42,579 nucleotides of DNA, taken from the NCBI GenBank assembly GCA_028277795.1, contig JANQFP010000151.1:1-42579 (forward strand). Reading direction: 5' to 3'. Shown here piece after piece: positions 1 through 10,292 of the stretch. The DNA is from Rhodospirillales bacterium. Lineage in GTDB: Bacteria; Pseudomonadota; Alphaproteobacteria; Rhodospirillales; JANQFP01. Numbering within the stretch: the stretch's first letter is position 1; each line of letters starts with the position of its first letter. Position numbers and translations under genes: made by a program. Below the pieces are notes generated by a model that worked only from the letters and a program-made list of their open reading frames with translations, was not told the origin of the DNA and did not search any database.

Positions 1-369
1 CAAAACGATCGAGACGTAAATCTCGATCAAAGGACGCACACGACAAAAACGACCCCATCCGCCACAGCGAACAAAACCGCCGCCCGCGCATCCCTTCCAT
101 TTATCAACTCTGTCAAAGAGCTGGAGGACGCGTCCGAACCCCTCGGCACAGGCGGTGCCGGTCCGGCGTCACGACGCCTCCCAGCCACCCGTCGGCGGCC
201 GGTCCGTCGCGCCCACGAACTCCCAGTATAGCCGCGGCGCCGGGCGAAAACAACACTCGGCGCCGGGTGATTTGCCTGCGTCTTTCCAATGATATAGGTT
301 TTGAAGTCGGCGCCCCGCCACGGAACAGCCGGGCCGGCGGCGGCCGATCGGGGACGGGGGACCTCAGCC
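1..369. other. Left-edge non-coding stretch
   Basis: I see no convincing gene here. The open frames that cross it on the minus strand are rich in Arg, Ser and Pro and continue antisense through the downstream lipoprotein gene, as expected for chance frames in high-GC DNA. The stretch from about 250 to 310 is less GC-rich and contains GATATAGG, which could be part of a promoter for the lipoprotein gene. That assignment is weak. Confidence 0.4.
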
Positions 370-876
370 ATGCGGAAACAGCACACCAGACCGATCCGGC
401 GACCCGCCTGCGCGTTTTGGCTCGCCGCCGCAGCGATGGTCGCCGCCTGCGGCCAGACCACCGACGTGACGCCGACCACCAGCATCGACCCGGCCACCGC
501 GCAGCCGGTGCCCAAGTCCTTCGCCCAGTTCACCGACATCCCCGTCCCCGTCCGCTCCAAGATCGACGTGGAGAAGACCCTGGTGTTCGGCGGTGGCGAG
601 GCGTGGGTGGGACGGCTGGTGCTGGAGACCGGCCTCGGGCCTTTCGACGTCTTCGACTTCTTCAAGCAGGAGCTGCCCGGATTCGGCTGGCAGGAGGTGA
701 CCACACTGCGCGCCGCCACCAGCGTCCTGGTCTACGCCCGCCAACAGCGGGTGGCGACCATCCAGATCCAGAGCGACACCATCCAGGGCTCGGAGGTGAT
801 GATCAACATCTCGCCCCAGGGGACGCCGGCGGGCGGCCCGATGGCGGCGCCGGCGCCCGGATCGCGGCTGCGCTAG
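370..876 (+). CDS. Putative outer-membrane/periplasmic lipoprotein of unknown function
   Basis: A 168-residue protein. It has a basic N-terminus, a short hydrophobic stretch (residues about 15-28) and a lipobox-like AMVAAC followed by GQTT, so it is probably a lipoprotein processed at that Cys. The mature part is small and mixed alpha/beta, with a segment around FDVFDFFKQELP that resembles solvent-exposed periplasmic domains. I recognise no family. The ATG at 370 is preferred to an upstream in-frame ATG at 301 because the signal sequence begins directly after it. The next gene starts 65 nt downstream on the same strand, so co-transcription is possible, but no functional link is visible. Confidence 0.75.
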   Translation: MRKQHTRPIRRPACAFWLAAAAMVAACGQTTDVTPTTSIDPATAQPVPKSFAQFTDIPVPVRSKIDVEKTLVFGGGEAWVGRLVLETGLGPFDVFDFFKQELPGFGWQEVTTLRAATSVLVYARQQRVATIQIQSDTIQGSEVMINISPQGTPAGGPMAAPAPGSRLR

Positions 877-941
877 GGCATGAGTCGCGCCCGCCCAACG
901 GGCTACGGCCGCACCTCCAGGGAACCGAGACGGGGGCGACC

Positions 942-1772
942 ATGACCACCCCCGCCATCATCGCCGTCGCCATCACCGGCGCCGTGCCGCGCAAGGCCGA
1001 CAATCCGGCGCTGCCGGTCACCCCGGCCGAGCAGATCGAGTCCACCCAAGAGGCGTTCGAGGCCGGCGCCTCCCTGGTCCATGTGCACGTGCGCAACGCC
1101 GACGAGAGCTCATCGTCGGACCCGGCGCTGTTCGCGGAGGTTGCCGATGGGGTGCGCCGCCACTGCCCGGGCATGATCGTCCAGTTCTCCACCGGCGGCC
1201 GCGGCCGCAGCCAGGACGAGCGGGCCAAGCCCCTCGACCTCAGGCCCGACATGGCGTCCCTGGCCACCGGCTCGGTGAACTTCGCCCGCCAGGTCTACGA
1301 CAACCCGCCGGCGCTGGTGGAAAGCATGGCCGAGACCATGCGCGACTACGGAATCAAGCCGGAGATCGAAGTCTTCGACCTGGCCATGCTCTACGCCACC
1401 CACACCCTGATCGGGCGCGGCCTCGTGGCGCCGCCGCCCCACGTGCAGTTCGTCATGGGCATCCCCAACGCCATGCCGGCCCGGCGGCGCTTGCTGGAAT
1501 TCGGCGTCGCCGAGCTGACCGACCTCATGGCCGGGGCCACCTGGACCGCCGCCGGCATCGGCCGCCACCAGCTCGACGTGGCCCGCTGGGCCTTGGAGCT
1601 GGGCGGCCACGTGCGCACCGGACTCGAGGACAACCTCAAATACGACCGCAGCCGGCTGGCCCGCAGCAATGCCGAGTTGGTGGCGCAGGCGGCGGCGCTG
1701 TGCCCCGACTACGGCCGCCACCCCGCGTCGCCGGCCGAGGCCCGCGCCGTTCTCGGGCTTGCGGCCGCGTGA
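942..1772 (+). CDS. BKACE family protein (3-keto-5-aminohexanoate cleavage enzyme-like, DUF849)
   Basis: A 276-residue TIM-barrel enzyme of the beta-keto acid cleavage family. Members use Zn2+ and acetyl-CoA to cleave a beta-keto acid into acetoacetate and a CoA ester; Kce of lysine fermentation is the type member. The family metal site is visible: the HVHVR motif (H47, H49) after the ASLVHVH strand, and Glu229-Asp230 in GLEDNL near the C-terminus. QFSTGGRG and EIEVFDLAM are also family-like. The length is typical. The ATG at 942 is chosen because homology begins immediately (TPAIIAVAITGA); the frame is open further upstream but that part is non-conserved. No lysine or carnitine catabolic genes are next to it, so the keto-acid substrate cannot be assigned. 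Confidence 0.88.
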   Translation: MTTPAIIAVAITGAVPRKADNPALPVTPAEQIESTQEAFEAGASLVHVHVRNADESSSSDPALFAEVADGVRRHCPGMIVQFSTGGRGRSQDERAKPLDLRPDMASLATGSVNFARQVYDNPPALVESMAETMRDYGIKPEIEVFDLAMLYATHTLIGRGLVAPPPHVQFVMGIPNAMPARRRLLEFGVAELTDLMAGATWTAAGIGRHQLDVARWALELGGHVRTGLEDNLKYDRSRLARSNAELVAQAAALCPDYGRHPASPAEARAVLGLAAA

Positions 1773-1949
1773 GGGCCACTCGCCGCCAAAAGCCGGTCAA
1801 TCCATTCGCACGCGGTGAATGACCGAAGAGGCGTTTGCCCTTCTTCGCTGCTCTTGTTCATTTCCCATCACAGGACGGTGAGGCCCCCTGCCCGGCCGGG
1901 CGGGTGTCGACTATGTTCGATGCACGGCATCCGACCCGGAGGTTCGACG

Positions 1950-2768
1950 GTGGTGGCGCGTTTGTTGGCTTTGATGACTGTCCTGGTGGTCGCCGCACCG
2001 GCCGGCGCGGCGCCGTCGGCGGAGGCATGGCCGCGTTGGACCGCCCACGACCCCACCTCGACCGCGACCGTCGACAACCGGCCGTGGGACGCCTTCCTCC
2101 GCGCCTACCTGGTGGCCGGGGCGGACGGCGTCCGCCGGGTGGCCTACGGCGGGGTGACGGCGGAGGATCGGGCGGCCCTCGACGCCTACGTGGACGGCCT
2201 GGCAGCGGTGCCGGTGAGCGACCTCAACCGGCCCGAACAACGGGCCTATTGGATCAACCTCTACAATGCGCTCACGGTCAAGGTGGTGCTCGACCACTAC
2301 CCGGTGGACAGCATCCGCGACATCGACATTTCGCCGGGCCTGTTCGCCGACGGCCCATGGGGCCGCAAGCTGGTCTCCGTCGAGGGCACGGCCATCAGCC
2401 TGGACGACATCGAGCACCGCATCCTGCGGCCCCTGTGGCGCGATCCGCGGCTCCACTACGTGCTCAACTGCGCCTCGGTCGGCTGCCCCGACCTGCCGTC
2501 CCGGGCGGTGACCGCGGACGGCACCGAGACCCTGCTCGATGCCGCGGCCCGGCGCTACATCAACCATTCCCGCGGCGCCCGGGTGGACGGCGGACGCCTG
2601 GTGGTGTCCAGCATCTACGACTGGTTCATGGAGGACTTCGGCGGTGACGATTCCGCCGTCATCGCCCACCTCAGGCGCTACGCCGACCCGCCCTTGCTGG
2701 CGCGCCTGGACGGCATCGAGTCCATCGCCGACGACGCTTACGACTGGGCCCTCAACGACGCCAAGTGA
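1950..2768 (+). CDS. DUF547 domain-containing secreted protein
   Basis: About 272 residues. The start is the GTG at 1950, placed 7 nt after a GGAGG ribosome-binding site (1938-1942). This gives a clean signal peptide (VVARLLALMTVLVVAAPAGA) with an Ala-x-Ala cleavage site. An in-frame ATG at 1920 would add ten non-hydrophobic residues. The mature protein has the DUF547 hallmarks: a YWINLYNALTV block, then NCASVGCPDLP with conserved cysteines, then a terminal YDWALND. The family is widespread and its biochemical role is not established. It is probably periplasmic. It stands alone, with a long spacer before glgC. Confidence 0.85.
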   Translation: MVARLLALMTVLVVAAPAGAAPSAEAWPRWTAHDPTSTATVDNRPWDAFLRAYLVAGADGVRRVAYGGVTAEDRAALDAYVDGLAAVPVSDLNRPEQRAYWINLYNALTVKVVLDHYPVDSIRDIDISPGLFADGPWGRKLVSVEGTAISLDDIEHRILRPLWRDPRLHYVLNCASVGCPDLPSRAVTADGTETLLDAAARRYINHSRGARVDGGRLVVSSIYDWFMEDFGGDDSAVIAHLRRYADPPLLARLDGIESIADDAYDWALNDAK

Positions 2769-3227
2769 CGGAGCGGTGGAGGGCCGGCCCGAGGTGGGGT
2801 CCGCACCTCGGACCGGTTTCCCCTCGTCATTTCGGCTGCGTGATGTTCGGAGCCAACTCAGGGAGTGTCCCGCCACGTCACCACCGCGAAGGGGATAGGG
2901 TGCAGAGCATCAGGGCGGCAAGCGCGGTGGCCGACGAGACGAGCCCATGCTAACAGCGGCCGGCGACGGCGCGGTGACACCTTCGTGAAGAATCCGTGTC
3001 TGTTTGCGCTCGTCAGTTCGGACCGTGCTTTGACCTAGGAATTGGTCCGGCTCGTGGAGGTGGCGCAAAGAGGCCGCACGAGTCGATCGGATGCGTCCGC
3101 CAGGATGGTTGCGGAGGCGCGATATGGGCTTGAACCGGTCCGGCTTCTCCTATCGAATCCGGCGGTCTGACGCGTCGGCGGTTGACGGCGATCGGTTGGG
3201 TGCCGGATCACTGGGGTAGGAGTGGGC
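2769..3227. other. Intergenic region upstream of glgC
   Basis: About 460 nt between the DUF547 gene and glgC. I find no supported gene, tRNA or strong repeat. It presumably carries the glgC promoter and leader. A GGTAGGAG Shine-Dalgarno-like stretch lies at 3215-3222, just before the glgC ATG at 3228. Confidence 0.4.
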
Positions 3228-4511
3228 ATGCAAATCAAGGTTCTCGCGTTCGTCCTCGCCGGGGGCAAGGGCACCCGGCTGATGCCGCTGACCGCCGAGC
3301 GGGCGAAGCCGGCGGTGCCGTTCGGCGGCAAGTACCGGATCGTCGACTTCGTGCTGTCGAACCTGATCAACTCTGGCATCTACTCGATCTACGTGCTGAT
3401 CCAGTTCCGCAGCCAGTCACTGTTGCAGCACTTGGCCGAGGGCTGGGAGTTCACCGGCCCGATCGGCCACCAGTTCATCGTTCCGGTGCCGGCGCAGATG
3501 CGCCTGGCCGGCGAGACCTGGTATCGCGGCACCGCCGACGCCGTCACCCAGAACCTGAACCTGGTCGAGCATTCGGCCCCCGACGTCGTCCTCGTCTTCG
3601 GGGCCGATCACATCTACCGCATGAACGTGCGCGAGATGATCGACTACCACGTGGCCAAGGGGGCCGACGCGACGGTGGCGGCGCTCCGTGTCGACAAGGG
3701 GCTGGCGTCCGAGTTCGGTGTCGTCGAGACGGACGAGGACGGCCGCATCGTCGGCTTCCACGAGAAGCGCCCCGACGCGCCGACCATCCCAAGCCGGCCC
3801 GAAGAGATCTATGCCTCCATGGGCAACTACGCGTTCTCGGGCAAGGCCCTGGTCGACGCCATCCACGCCGACGCGGACAACCCCGTCAGCACCCACGATT
3901 TCGCGGCCGACATCCTCCCCCGCATGCTGCGGGACGGGCGGGTGTTCGCCTACGACTTCGCGACCAACCGGATCCCGGGCGAGCCGCCGGAGAAACCCAA
4001 CTACTGGCGCGACGTGGGCACGCTGGACGCCTACTACGACGCCAACATGGACCTGCGGGCGATCGATCCCGAACTCAACCTCTACAACCGGCTGTGGCCG
4101 GTCCGCACGGCCACCTATCCCGACCCGCCGGCGAAGCTCGCCTTCAACGATGAAGGGCGGCGCGGCCAGGCCATCGACTCGAGCCTGTCGGGCGGCTGCA
4201 TCATTTCGGGGGCGACGGTTCAGGATTCGGTGCTCGGCCGCCACATCTTCGTGCACTCCTACGCCCACATCGACTCCTGCGTGATCCACGACAACTGCGA
4301 GATCGGCCGCCACGCCCGGATCCGCCGCGCCATCCTGATGAAGAACGTGACCATTCCCCCCGACACCGTGATCGGCTACGACCACGAGGAGGACGCCAAG
4401 CGCTATCACGTCACCGAGTCGGGGATCGTGGTCGTCGCCGGCGGGCGGTCGCCGATCCGCATCGGAGAGGTGACGGTGTTGGGACCCCCGGAGTCGGCGG
4501 CCAGGGCGTAG
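3228..4511 (+). CDS. glgC: Glucose-1-phosphate adenylyltransferase (ADP-glucose pyrophosphorylase)
   Basis: A 427-residue cytoplasmic enzyme making ADP-glucose from glucose-1-phosphate and ATP, the committed step of bacterial glycogen synthesis. The N-terminal nucleotidyltransferase signature LAGGKGTRLMPLT lies at about 10-22, followed by AKPAVPFGGKYRIVDF. YWRDVGTLDAYYDAN, at about residue 258, is the sugar-phosphate region. The last 120 residues form the left-handed beta-helix (repeats around GATVQDSVLGRHIFVHSYA). The length matches E. coli GlgC. The ATG at 3228 is preferred to a GTG two codons upstream that sits inside the ribosome-binding site. The gene converges on glgB. No glgA or glgM is present, so the ADP-glucose user must be encoded elsewhere. 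Confidence 0.97.
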   Translation: MQIKVLAFVLAGGKGTRLMPLTAERAKPAVPFGGKYRIVDFVLSNLINSGIYSIYVLIQFRSQSLLQHLAEGWEFTGPIGHQFIVPVPAQMRLAGETWYRGTADAVTQNLNLVEHSAPDVVLVFGADHIYRMNVREMIDYHVAKGADATVAALRVDKGLASEFGVVETDEDGRIVGFHEKRPDAPTIPSRPEEIYASMGNYAFSGKALVDAIHADADNPVSTHDFAADILPRMLRDGRVFAYDFATNRIPGEPPEKPNYWRDVGTLDAYYDANMDLRAIDPELNLYNRLWPVRTATYPDPPAKLAFNDEGRRGQAIDSSLSGGCIISGATVQDSVLGRHIFVHSYAHIDSCVIHDNCEIGRHARIRRAILMKNVTIPPDTVIGYDHEEDAKRYHVTESGIVVVAGGRSPIRIGEVTVLGPPESAARA

Positions 4512-4545
4512 GTGGTCCGGCGTGACCGATCCGTTCGCGGACCAC
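4512..4545. terminator. Inverted repeat immediately after the glgC stop
   Basis: GTGGTCCG (4512-4519) is perfectly complementary to CGGACCAC (4538-4545), with an 18-nt spacer. It begins at the first base after the glgC stop codon, in the 200-nt gap between convergent glgC and glgB. No T-tract follows, so an intrinsic terminator is not proven. An RNA-processing or Rho-related hairpin is equally possible. Confidence 0.35.
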
Positions 4546-4711
4546 GGCCGGTCGGAACGGGTTCAGTGATGCGATGCGCCCGATCCGGTGTGCGGACGCG
4601 TCATTTTGGCGTTCCGACTTCGCTACGCGCGAAGGACGGCCTGGCAATGTGCGGCCGACACTCGACGACCATTGGCGGCCTGCCCTACCGACTTTGCCAT
4701 CGGTGTGTTCG

Positions 4712-6964
4712 TCAAGTCCGTGTCGTGGTCCGCGCGGTCGCTTCGGCGGGCACGTCCGGCGCCACGCCTTCGGGCACGAACACGACGGTCCCGAGGGGCG
4801 GCAGGGTCAGCTCAAGAGAGAACGGCCGGCCGTGGCAGGGGGTCTCGGTGGCCAAAAGGGCGCCCGCGTTGCCCACGTTGCCGCCACCGTAGAGCTCGGC
4901 GTCGGTGTTGATGCGCTCCCGATAAAGCCCCCCCTGGGGGACGCCGATCCGGTACGCCTCCCGGACCACGGGCGTGAAGTTGCACGCCACCACCGCGATC
5001 TCCCCGGGCTCGGCGCCCTTGCGCAGGTACGCGTACAGGCTCTTCTCCCAATCGGTGCAGTCGATCCACTCGAATCCCGCGGGGTCGCAGTCGAGCTGGT
5101 GTAAGGCGGGAACCTCGCGGTAGAGGTGATTCAGATCCCGGATCAAGCGCTGGACGCCCCGATGGTGCGGGTCGTCGAGCAGGTGCCAATCAAGAGCGGC
5201 GTCGTGGTTCCACTCCCGCTCCTGGCCGAACTCGGACCCCATGAACAACAGCTTCTTGCCCGGGTGGGTGAACATGAAGGCGTAGTACGCCCGCAGGTTG
5301 GCGAACTTCTGCCAGCGGTCGCCCGGCATCTTGCCTAGCATCGAGCCCTTGCCGTGGACCACCTCGTCATGGCTGAGCGGCAGCACGAAGTTCTCGGCGA
5401 AAGCGTAGGTGAGGCCGAAGGTGAGCTGGTCGTGATGGTGCTTCCGGTAGATCGGCTCCTTGCTCATGTAGGAAAGCGAGTCGTGCATCCAGCCCATGTT
5501 CCACTTGTAGCCGAAGCCGAGGCCGCCGATGTACGTGGGCCGCGACACCATGGGCCAAGACGTGGATTCCTCGGCGATGGTCGCCACATCCGGGAACTGA
5601 CCGTACAGGTGCTCGTTGACCCGGCGGAGGAAGGCGATGGCGTCCAGGTTCTCGTTGCCGCCGTGCACGTTGGGGATCCATTCGCCCGCCTTGCGGCTGT
5701 AGTCCAGGTAGAGCATGGACGCGACCGCATCGACCCGGAGCCCGTCGAGGTGATACTCCTCGATCCAGAACAGGGCGTTGTTGAGCAGGAAGTCGGCCAC
5801 CTCGTTGCGCCCGTAGTTGAAGATCAGGGTGCCCCAGTCCATGTGCCGGCCCTGGCGCGGATCGGCGTGCTCGTAGAGCGCGCTGCCGTCGAACCAGCCG
5901 AGGCCCTGGGGGTCCGTCGGGAAGTGGCCGGGCACCCAGTCGTTGATCACGCCGATGCCCGCCTGATGGCAGCGGTCGACGAAGTTGCGGAACTCGTCGG
6001 GACGGCCGAACCGGCTGGTGGGCGCGAACAGCCCCAGGGGCTGATAGCCCCAAGAGCCGTCGAACGGATGCTCCGAGATGGGCAGCAGTTCGATGTGGGT
6101 GAACCCCAGATCCTGGACATAGGGGATCAGGGTGTCCGCCAGCTCGTGGTAGGTCAGGTAGCGACGGCCTTCCTTGTCGCTGCGCCGCCAGGAGCCCAGG
6201 TGGACCTCGTAGATGGAGACCGGGGCATCGCGGTTGAGCGCCGTGGCGCGTGTCTTCATCCACGCGCCGTCGTCCCAGCGATACCGTGACAGGTCGTAGG
6301 TGATGCCGGCCGTCCCGGGGGCCTGTTCGCAGAAGAAGGCGAAGGGATCGGCCTTGAGGGCCATCAGCTTGCCGTCCTTGGACGCGACCTCGTACTTGTA
6401 GAGCGTGCCGTCCCCGATGCCGGGCAGGAACACCTCCCAGACGCCGCACTCGGCCCGGAAGCGCATGGGGTGGCGCCGGCCGTCCCAGTCGTTGAAGTCG
6501 CCGACGATGCTGACCCGCGAGGCATTGGGCGCCCAAACGGCAAAGCCCGTTCCGGCGACTCCCTCCATGGTCATGGGGTGGGCGCCCAGCTTCTCGTCGA
6601 GGCGCAGGTGCTTGCCCTCGGCGATCAGATAGACGTCCATCTCCCCCAGGATGGCCGGGAACCGGTACGGATCCTCGATGTCCTGCTCGGTCCCGTCGGT
6701 GACGATGCGAAGGCGGTAGGGAAACCGCTTGCCCGCGGGCCCGACGGGGCCGGCGAACACCCCCTGGTCGTGGACCCGCGGAAGCTCGGCGACCACGGCA
6801 CCGTCGGCAGCGCCGATCACCGTGACCTTGCCGGCCTGGGGTAGGAATGCGCGCACCACCACGCCGTCCTTTCCGTCCTCGTGCATGCCGAGAAAAGAGA
6901 ACGGATCGCCGTGGGTGGCGGTGACGATCCTCTCCACGTGCCGGTAGAACTGCTGGGGCGTCAT
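4712..6964 (-). CDS. glgB: 1,4-alpha-glucan branching enzyme
   Basis: A 750-residue GH13 enzyme that introduces alpha-1,6 branches into linear alpha-glucan. Order of domains: an N-terminal N1 module, a CBM48 domain around [19 protein letters not shown], a catalytic barrel and a C-terminal beta domain. The catalytic residues are present: Asp412 in [10 protein letters not shown], Glu at about 465 in [10 protein letters not shown] and the HD pair at about 530 in [11 protein letters not shown]. Length is like full-length E. coli GlgB (728). The ATG at 6964 lies 4 nt beyond the treS stop, and its GGGGAG Shine-Dalgarno is inside the end of treS. It is therefore the last gene of the glgE-treS-glgB operon and acts on the GlgE product. 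Confidence 0.97.
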   Translation of the reverse strand: MTPQQFYRHVERIVTATHGDPFSFLGMHEDGKDGVVVRAFLPQAGKVTVIGAADGAVVAELPRVHDQGVFAGPVGPAGKRFPYRLRIVTDGTEQDIEDPYRFPAILGEMDVYLIAEGKHLRLDEKLGAHPMTMEGVAGTGFAVWAPNASRVSIVGDFNDWDGRRHPMRFRAECGVWEVFLPGIGDGTLYKYEVASKDGKLMALKADPFAFFCEQAPGTAGITYDLSRYRWDDGAWMKTRATALNRDAPVSIYEVHLGSWRRSDKEGRRYLTYHELADTLIPYVQDLGFTHIELLPISEHPFDGSWGYQPLGLFAPTSRFGRPDEFRNFVDRCHQAGIGVINDWVPGHFPTDPQGLGWFDGSALYEHADPRQGRHMDWGTLIFNYGRNEVADFLLNNALFWIEEYHLDGLRVDAVASMLYLDYSRKAGEWIPNVHGGNENLDAIAFLRRVNEHLYGQFPDVATIAEESTSWPMVSRPTYIGGLGFGYKWNMGWMHDSLSYMSKEPIYRKHHHDQLTFGLTYAFAENFVLPLSHDEVVHGKGSMLGKMPGDRWQKFANLRAYYAFMFTHPGKKLLFMGSEFGQEREWNHDAALDWHLLDDPHHRGVQRLIRDLNHLYREVPALHQLDCDPAGFEWIDCTDWEKSLYAYLRKGAEPGEIAVVACNFTPVVREAYRIGVPQGGLYRERINTDAELYGGGNVGNAGALLATETPCHGRPFSLELTLPPLGTVVFVPEGVAPDVPAEATARTTTRT

Positions 6965-6968
6965 GGGC

Positions 6969-9900
6969 TCAGTCTCCCCGCGCCGTCAATATCCGATGCA
7001 GCCCCATGAGCGGGATGCGCACCCAAGCGGGCCGATTGGCCAGCTCGTAGCGGATCTCGTAGGCCGCCTTCTCGATCAGGAACAGGTCGAGAAGGGCCTG
7101 GGCGTCCTCCGGGCTCGCCGGATAGGAGGGGCAGCTTTCGATGGCCCCTCGGTATCCGGACAGGAACGCGTCGGCGGTCTGCCGCTCCCAGTCCTCGACG
7201 ATTGGTCGAAGGACCTCGAAGTCCTCGGGCCGCTCCTCGGTCGCATCGAACAGGGCCGCCCAGGCCGCGTAGTTGAACGACCGCAGCATGCCGGCGACGT
7301 CCTTGAGCGGGCTGTGCTTGGCCCGCCGCTCGTCGAGCGAGCGCAGCGGCTCGCCTTCGAAGTCGATGACCATCCAATCGTCCATGACGACCAGGACCTG
7401 CCCCAGGTGGTAGTCCCCGTGGTAGCGCGACTTGGTTGCCGAAAACCGCTTCGGAACCAGGTCCGCGATCAGGTCCGGGATCGCGTCGCGGTGTTCGAGG
7501 ATCGTATCGGCCAAGTCCCGTGTCGCCTCGGGCAGCGTGTCCAAGGCCCGCTCCAGAGACCCCAATGCATCGCTCGCGAGGCGGTCGATCTGTTTTCTCC
7601 AGGCCGTCAGGTCGCGCGCGGTGATGGGCTCGGGCTCGAAGGCCGGGTCGCCGGTCTTCAGACCGAAAGCCTGGTGCAGTTCGCCGGTGCGCACGCCGAG
7701 GGTTTCGATCTGGACCATGTACATGACGTTCGGGTCGAGAAGACCAACCTCGGTTTCCGCTTCCTCCGCCTGGGCTCGCTCCAGGGTGCGGGCCAGGTGG
7801 TTCAGCGTGTAGCGCCAGCCGTCGCCCTGGTTGTGGACGAACCCCTGAACGATGCAGAGCGCCGTTGAGGTCCCGTCGGCGGCCACGTGTTCCACCGAGC
7901 CCAGGAGGGGGGGCGTGTTGGTGTACTCGGCCGTCTCGGTGAGGAACCGGGCCACCTCCAGCTCGATGTGGATGCCCCGGTGCAGCCGCCGGTAGCCTTT
8001 GGCGACCATGGCTTCGCCGACGATGATGGAGGTGTTGCTCTGCTCGACCGCCAAGCCGCGGACCTCGGGTTCGTCGTCGACCGTGACGTCGTTCAGGCGG
8101 CTCGTGGGGATGAACCGGATCTCGCCCTCGTTAGCCGCCACGCATCGCTCCTCGCGCAGCGCGGCCAGCACTTCGAGCATGTAGCCGCCGTCCGCGTAGG
8201 CGTCGCAGATCAGGCCCGTGCGCCGGCCCGAGCGGGCCTTGCCGAGGGCGAAGGGCAGGAACCTGGTCGGCTCGTCGGTGGGCGATTCCCAGGCGATCGA
8301 CAAGGGCATGAAGTAGTACTGCGGAGCGCCGCCGGCCACGGCGGCCTCCACGATCTCAAGCAGCCACGCACGATCGCCCTTTCCCAGCAAGGCGCCGGCA
8401 AGCGTCGAGAACTTCTCGACCCGCTGATCCTTTGCCGCGAACCACCGTTGTTTCGGCAGATAGGCCGGGAGGATCTCGCCGCAGAACTTTTCCTGCTCGC
8501 GGCCGTCGAGGAAGGCCCGCCAGCCATGCGGCAGGACCAGAGTGGCGAGTTCGGGGAGGGCGGGTGGCAACTCCTCGTGCCAGTCCGGCGCCTCGGCCTC
8601 GGTGGTGAGCAGGAACCAGAAGAACGCGAAAGGCTGCAGCGTCAACAGGTAGGGCAGATCGCCGATGGGGGGGAACGTGCTGCGGCTCAGCAGTTCGATG
8701 GGGACTCGCCCCTTGAACTGCGACAGGTCGAGTTCAACCGGTTCGGCCGACCGGGCAAGGTTGGCCACGCACAGGACGACCTCGTCCTCGTAAGTGACGC
8801 AATACGCCAACACCTTGCGGTTGCCCGGGTAGAGCAGCGACATCTTGCCGCGACCGAGGGAAATGCGCGAGCGCCGGACGGCGAGCAGCCGTTTCAGCCA
8901 ATTGAGGAGGGACGACGGGTCCTGGGCCTGCCGCTCGACGTTCACTGCGTCGAATCCGTACACCGGGTCCATGATGGGCGGCAGGTAGAGCTGGGCCGGA
9001 TTGGCGCGCGAGAATCCACCGTTGCGGTCCGGCGACCATTGCATGGGCGTACGCACGCCGTTGCGGTCGCCGAGAAAGATGTTGTCGCCCATGCCGATCT
9101 CGTCGCCGTAATAGAGGATCGGCGTGCCCGGCATGGACATGAGCAGGCTGTTGAGAAGTTCGATCTTGCGGCGGTCGTTGTTGAGCAGCGGTGCCAGCCG
9201 GCGCCGGATGCCCACGTTGATCTTGGCCCGCGGGTCGCTGGCGTAGAAGGTGTACATGTAGTCCCGCTCGCGATCGGTGACCATCTCCAGGGTCAGCTCG
9301 TCGTGATTGCGCAGGAACATGCCCCACTGACAGATCTCGGGCGGCTCCGGCGTCTGCCGCATGATGTCGGTGACGGGCAGGCGGTCCTCCTGGGCCAGGG
9401 CCATGAACAGACGCGGCATCAGCGGGAAGTGGAACGCCATATGGCATTCGTCGCCGTCGCCGAAATACGGCAGAACGTCTTCCGGCCACTGGTTGGCCTC
9501 CGCCAACAGCATGCGGCCGGGATGGCTCTCGTCCATGGCGGCGCGGATGCGCTTGATGACCGCGTGGGTCTCCGGAAGGTTCTCGTTGTTGGTCCCTTCC
9601 CGTTCGCAGAGGTAAGGCACGGCGTCCAGGCGCAAGCCGTCGACGCCCGCGTCGAGCCAGTACCGCATGGTGTCGATGACCGCCTCGACGACCCGCGGGT
9701 TGTCGAAGTTCAGGTCCGGCTGGTGGGAGAAGAAGCGGTGCCAGTAGTAGGCATTGGCCTCGTTGTCCCAGGCCCAGTTGGAGGTCTCGGTGTCGGTGAA
9801 GATGATCCGCGTGCCCTCGTACTTCTTGTCGGTGTCGCTCCACACGTAGTAGTCCCGCCACTTGGAGCCGGGCCTGGCCTTGCGGGCCCTCTGGAACCAT

Positions 9901-10235
9901 GGGTGTTGATCGGACGTGTGGTTGACCACCAGCTCCGTGATCACCTGCAGGCCCCGCCCGTGGGCCTCCCGCACGAAAGCGCGGAAGTCCCGCATGGTGC
10001 CGTAGGACGGGTTGATGTTCCGGTAGTCCGCGATGTCGTAGCCGTCGTCGCGGAGCGGCGACGGATAGAACGGCAACAGCCAGACGGCGGTCACCCCGAG
10101 GTCGCGAATGTAGTCCAGCTTGGACGTCAGCCCACGGAAGTCCCCGATGCCGTCCCCAGTGGAGTCGCAATAGGCCTTCACGTGGAGTTGGTAGATGACC
10201 GCGTCCTTGTACCAAAGCGGATCGTTCGCATTCAT
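6969..10235 (-). CDS. treS: Trehalose synthase / maltokinase fusion protein
   Basis: A 1088-residue bifunctional protein. Residues 1 to about 550 are a GH13 trehalose synthase interconverting trehalose and maltose, beginning [15 protein letters not shown]. Catalytic residues are Asp204 ([10 protein letters not shown]), Glu246 (LLAEANQ) and the HD near 311 ([11 protein letters not shown]). Residues about 560-1088 are the Pep2/Mak maltokinase, which makes maltose-1-phosphate with ATP. Its kinase loop HGDYHLGQ lies at about 940 and the metal-binding DFEGEP at about 956. The fusion channels trehalose to GlgE's substrate. A strong GGGGAGGGG ribosome-binding site precedes the ATG at 10235. glgE ends 57 nt upstream and glgB starts 4 nt downstream. 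Confidence 0.97.
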   Translation of the reverse strand: MNANDPLWYKDAVIYQLHVKAYCDSTGDGIGDFRGLTSKLDYIRDLGVTAVWLLPFYPSPLRDDGYDIADYRNINPSYGTMRDFRAFVREAHGRGLQVITELVVNHTSDQHPWFQRARKARPGSKWRDYYVWSDTDKKYEGTRIIFTDTETSNWAWDNEANAYYWHRFFSHQPDLNFDNPRVVEAVIDTMRYWLDAGVDGLRLDAVPYLCEREGTNNENLPETHAVIKRIRAAMDESHPGRMLLAEANQWPEDVLPYFGDGDECHMAFHFPLMPRLFMALAQEDRLPVTDIMRQTPEPPEICQWGMFLRNHDELTLEMVTDRERDYMYTFYASDPRAKINVGIRRRLAPLLNNDRRKIELLNSLLMSMPGTPILYYGDEIGMGDNIFLGDRNGVRTPMQWSPDRNGGFSRANPAQLYLPPIMDPVYGFDAVNVERQAQDPSSLLNWLKRLLAVRRSRISLGRGKMSLLYPGNRKVLAYCVTYEDEVVLCVANLARSAEPVELDLSQFKGRVPIELLSRSTFPPIGDLPYLLTLQPFAFFWFLLTTEAEAPDWHEELPPALPELATLVLPHGWRAFLDGREQEKFCGEILPAYLPKQRWFAAKDQRVEKFSTLAGALLGKGDRAWLLEIVEAAVAGGAPQYYFMPLSIAWESPTDEPTRFLPFALGKARSGRRTGLICDAYADGGYMLEVLAALREERCVAANEGEIRFIPTSRLNDVTVDDEPEVRGLAVEQSNTSIIVGEAMVAKGYRRLHRGIHIELEVARFLTETAEYTNTPPLLGSVEHVAADGTSTALCIVQGFVHNQGDGWRYTLNHLARTLERAQAEEAETEVGLLDPNVMYMVQIETLGVRTGELHQAFGLKTGDPAFEPEPITARDLTAWRKQIDRLASDALGSLERALDTLPEATRDLADTILEHRDAIPDLIADLVPKRFSATKSRYHGDYHLGQVLVVMDDWMVIDFEGEPLRSLDERRAKHSPLKDVAGMLRSFNYAAWAALFDATEERPEDFEVLRPIVEDWERQTADAFLSGYRGAIESCPSYPASPEDAQALLDLFLIEKAAYEIRYELANRPAWVRIPLMGLHRILTARGD

Positions 10236-10292
10236 TCGGGCGCCCCTCCCCAGTGGCTTCTCATGGCGTTATTGTCGCTGCTTCGGTTCCCC

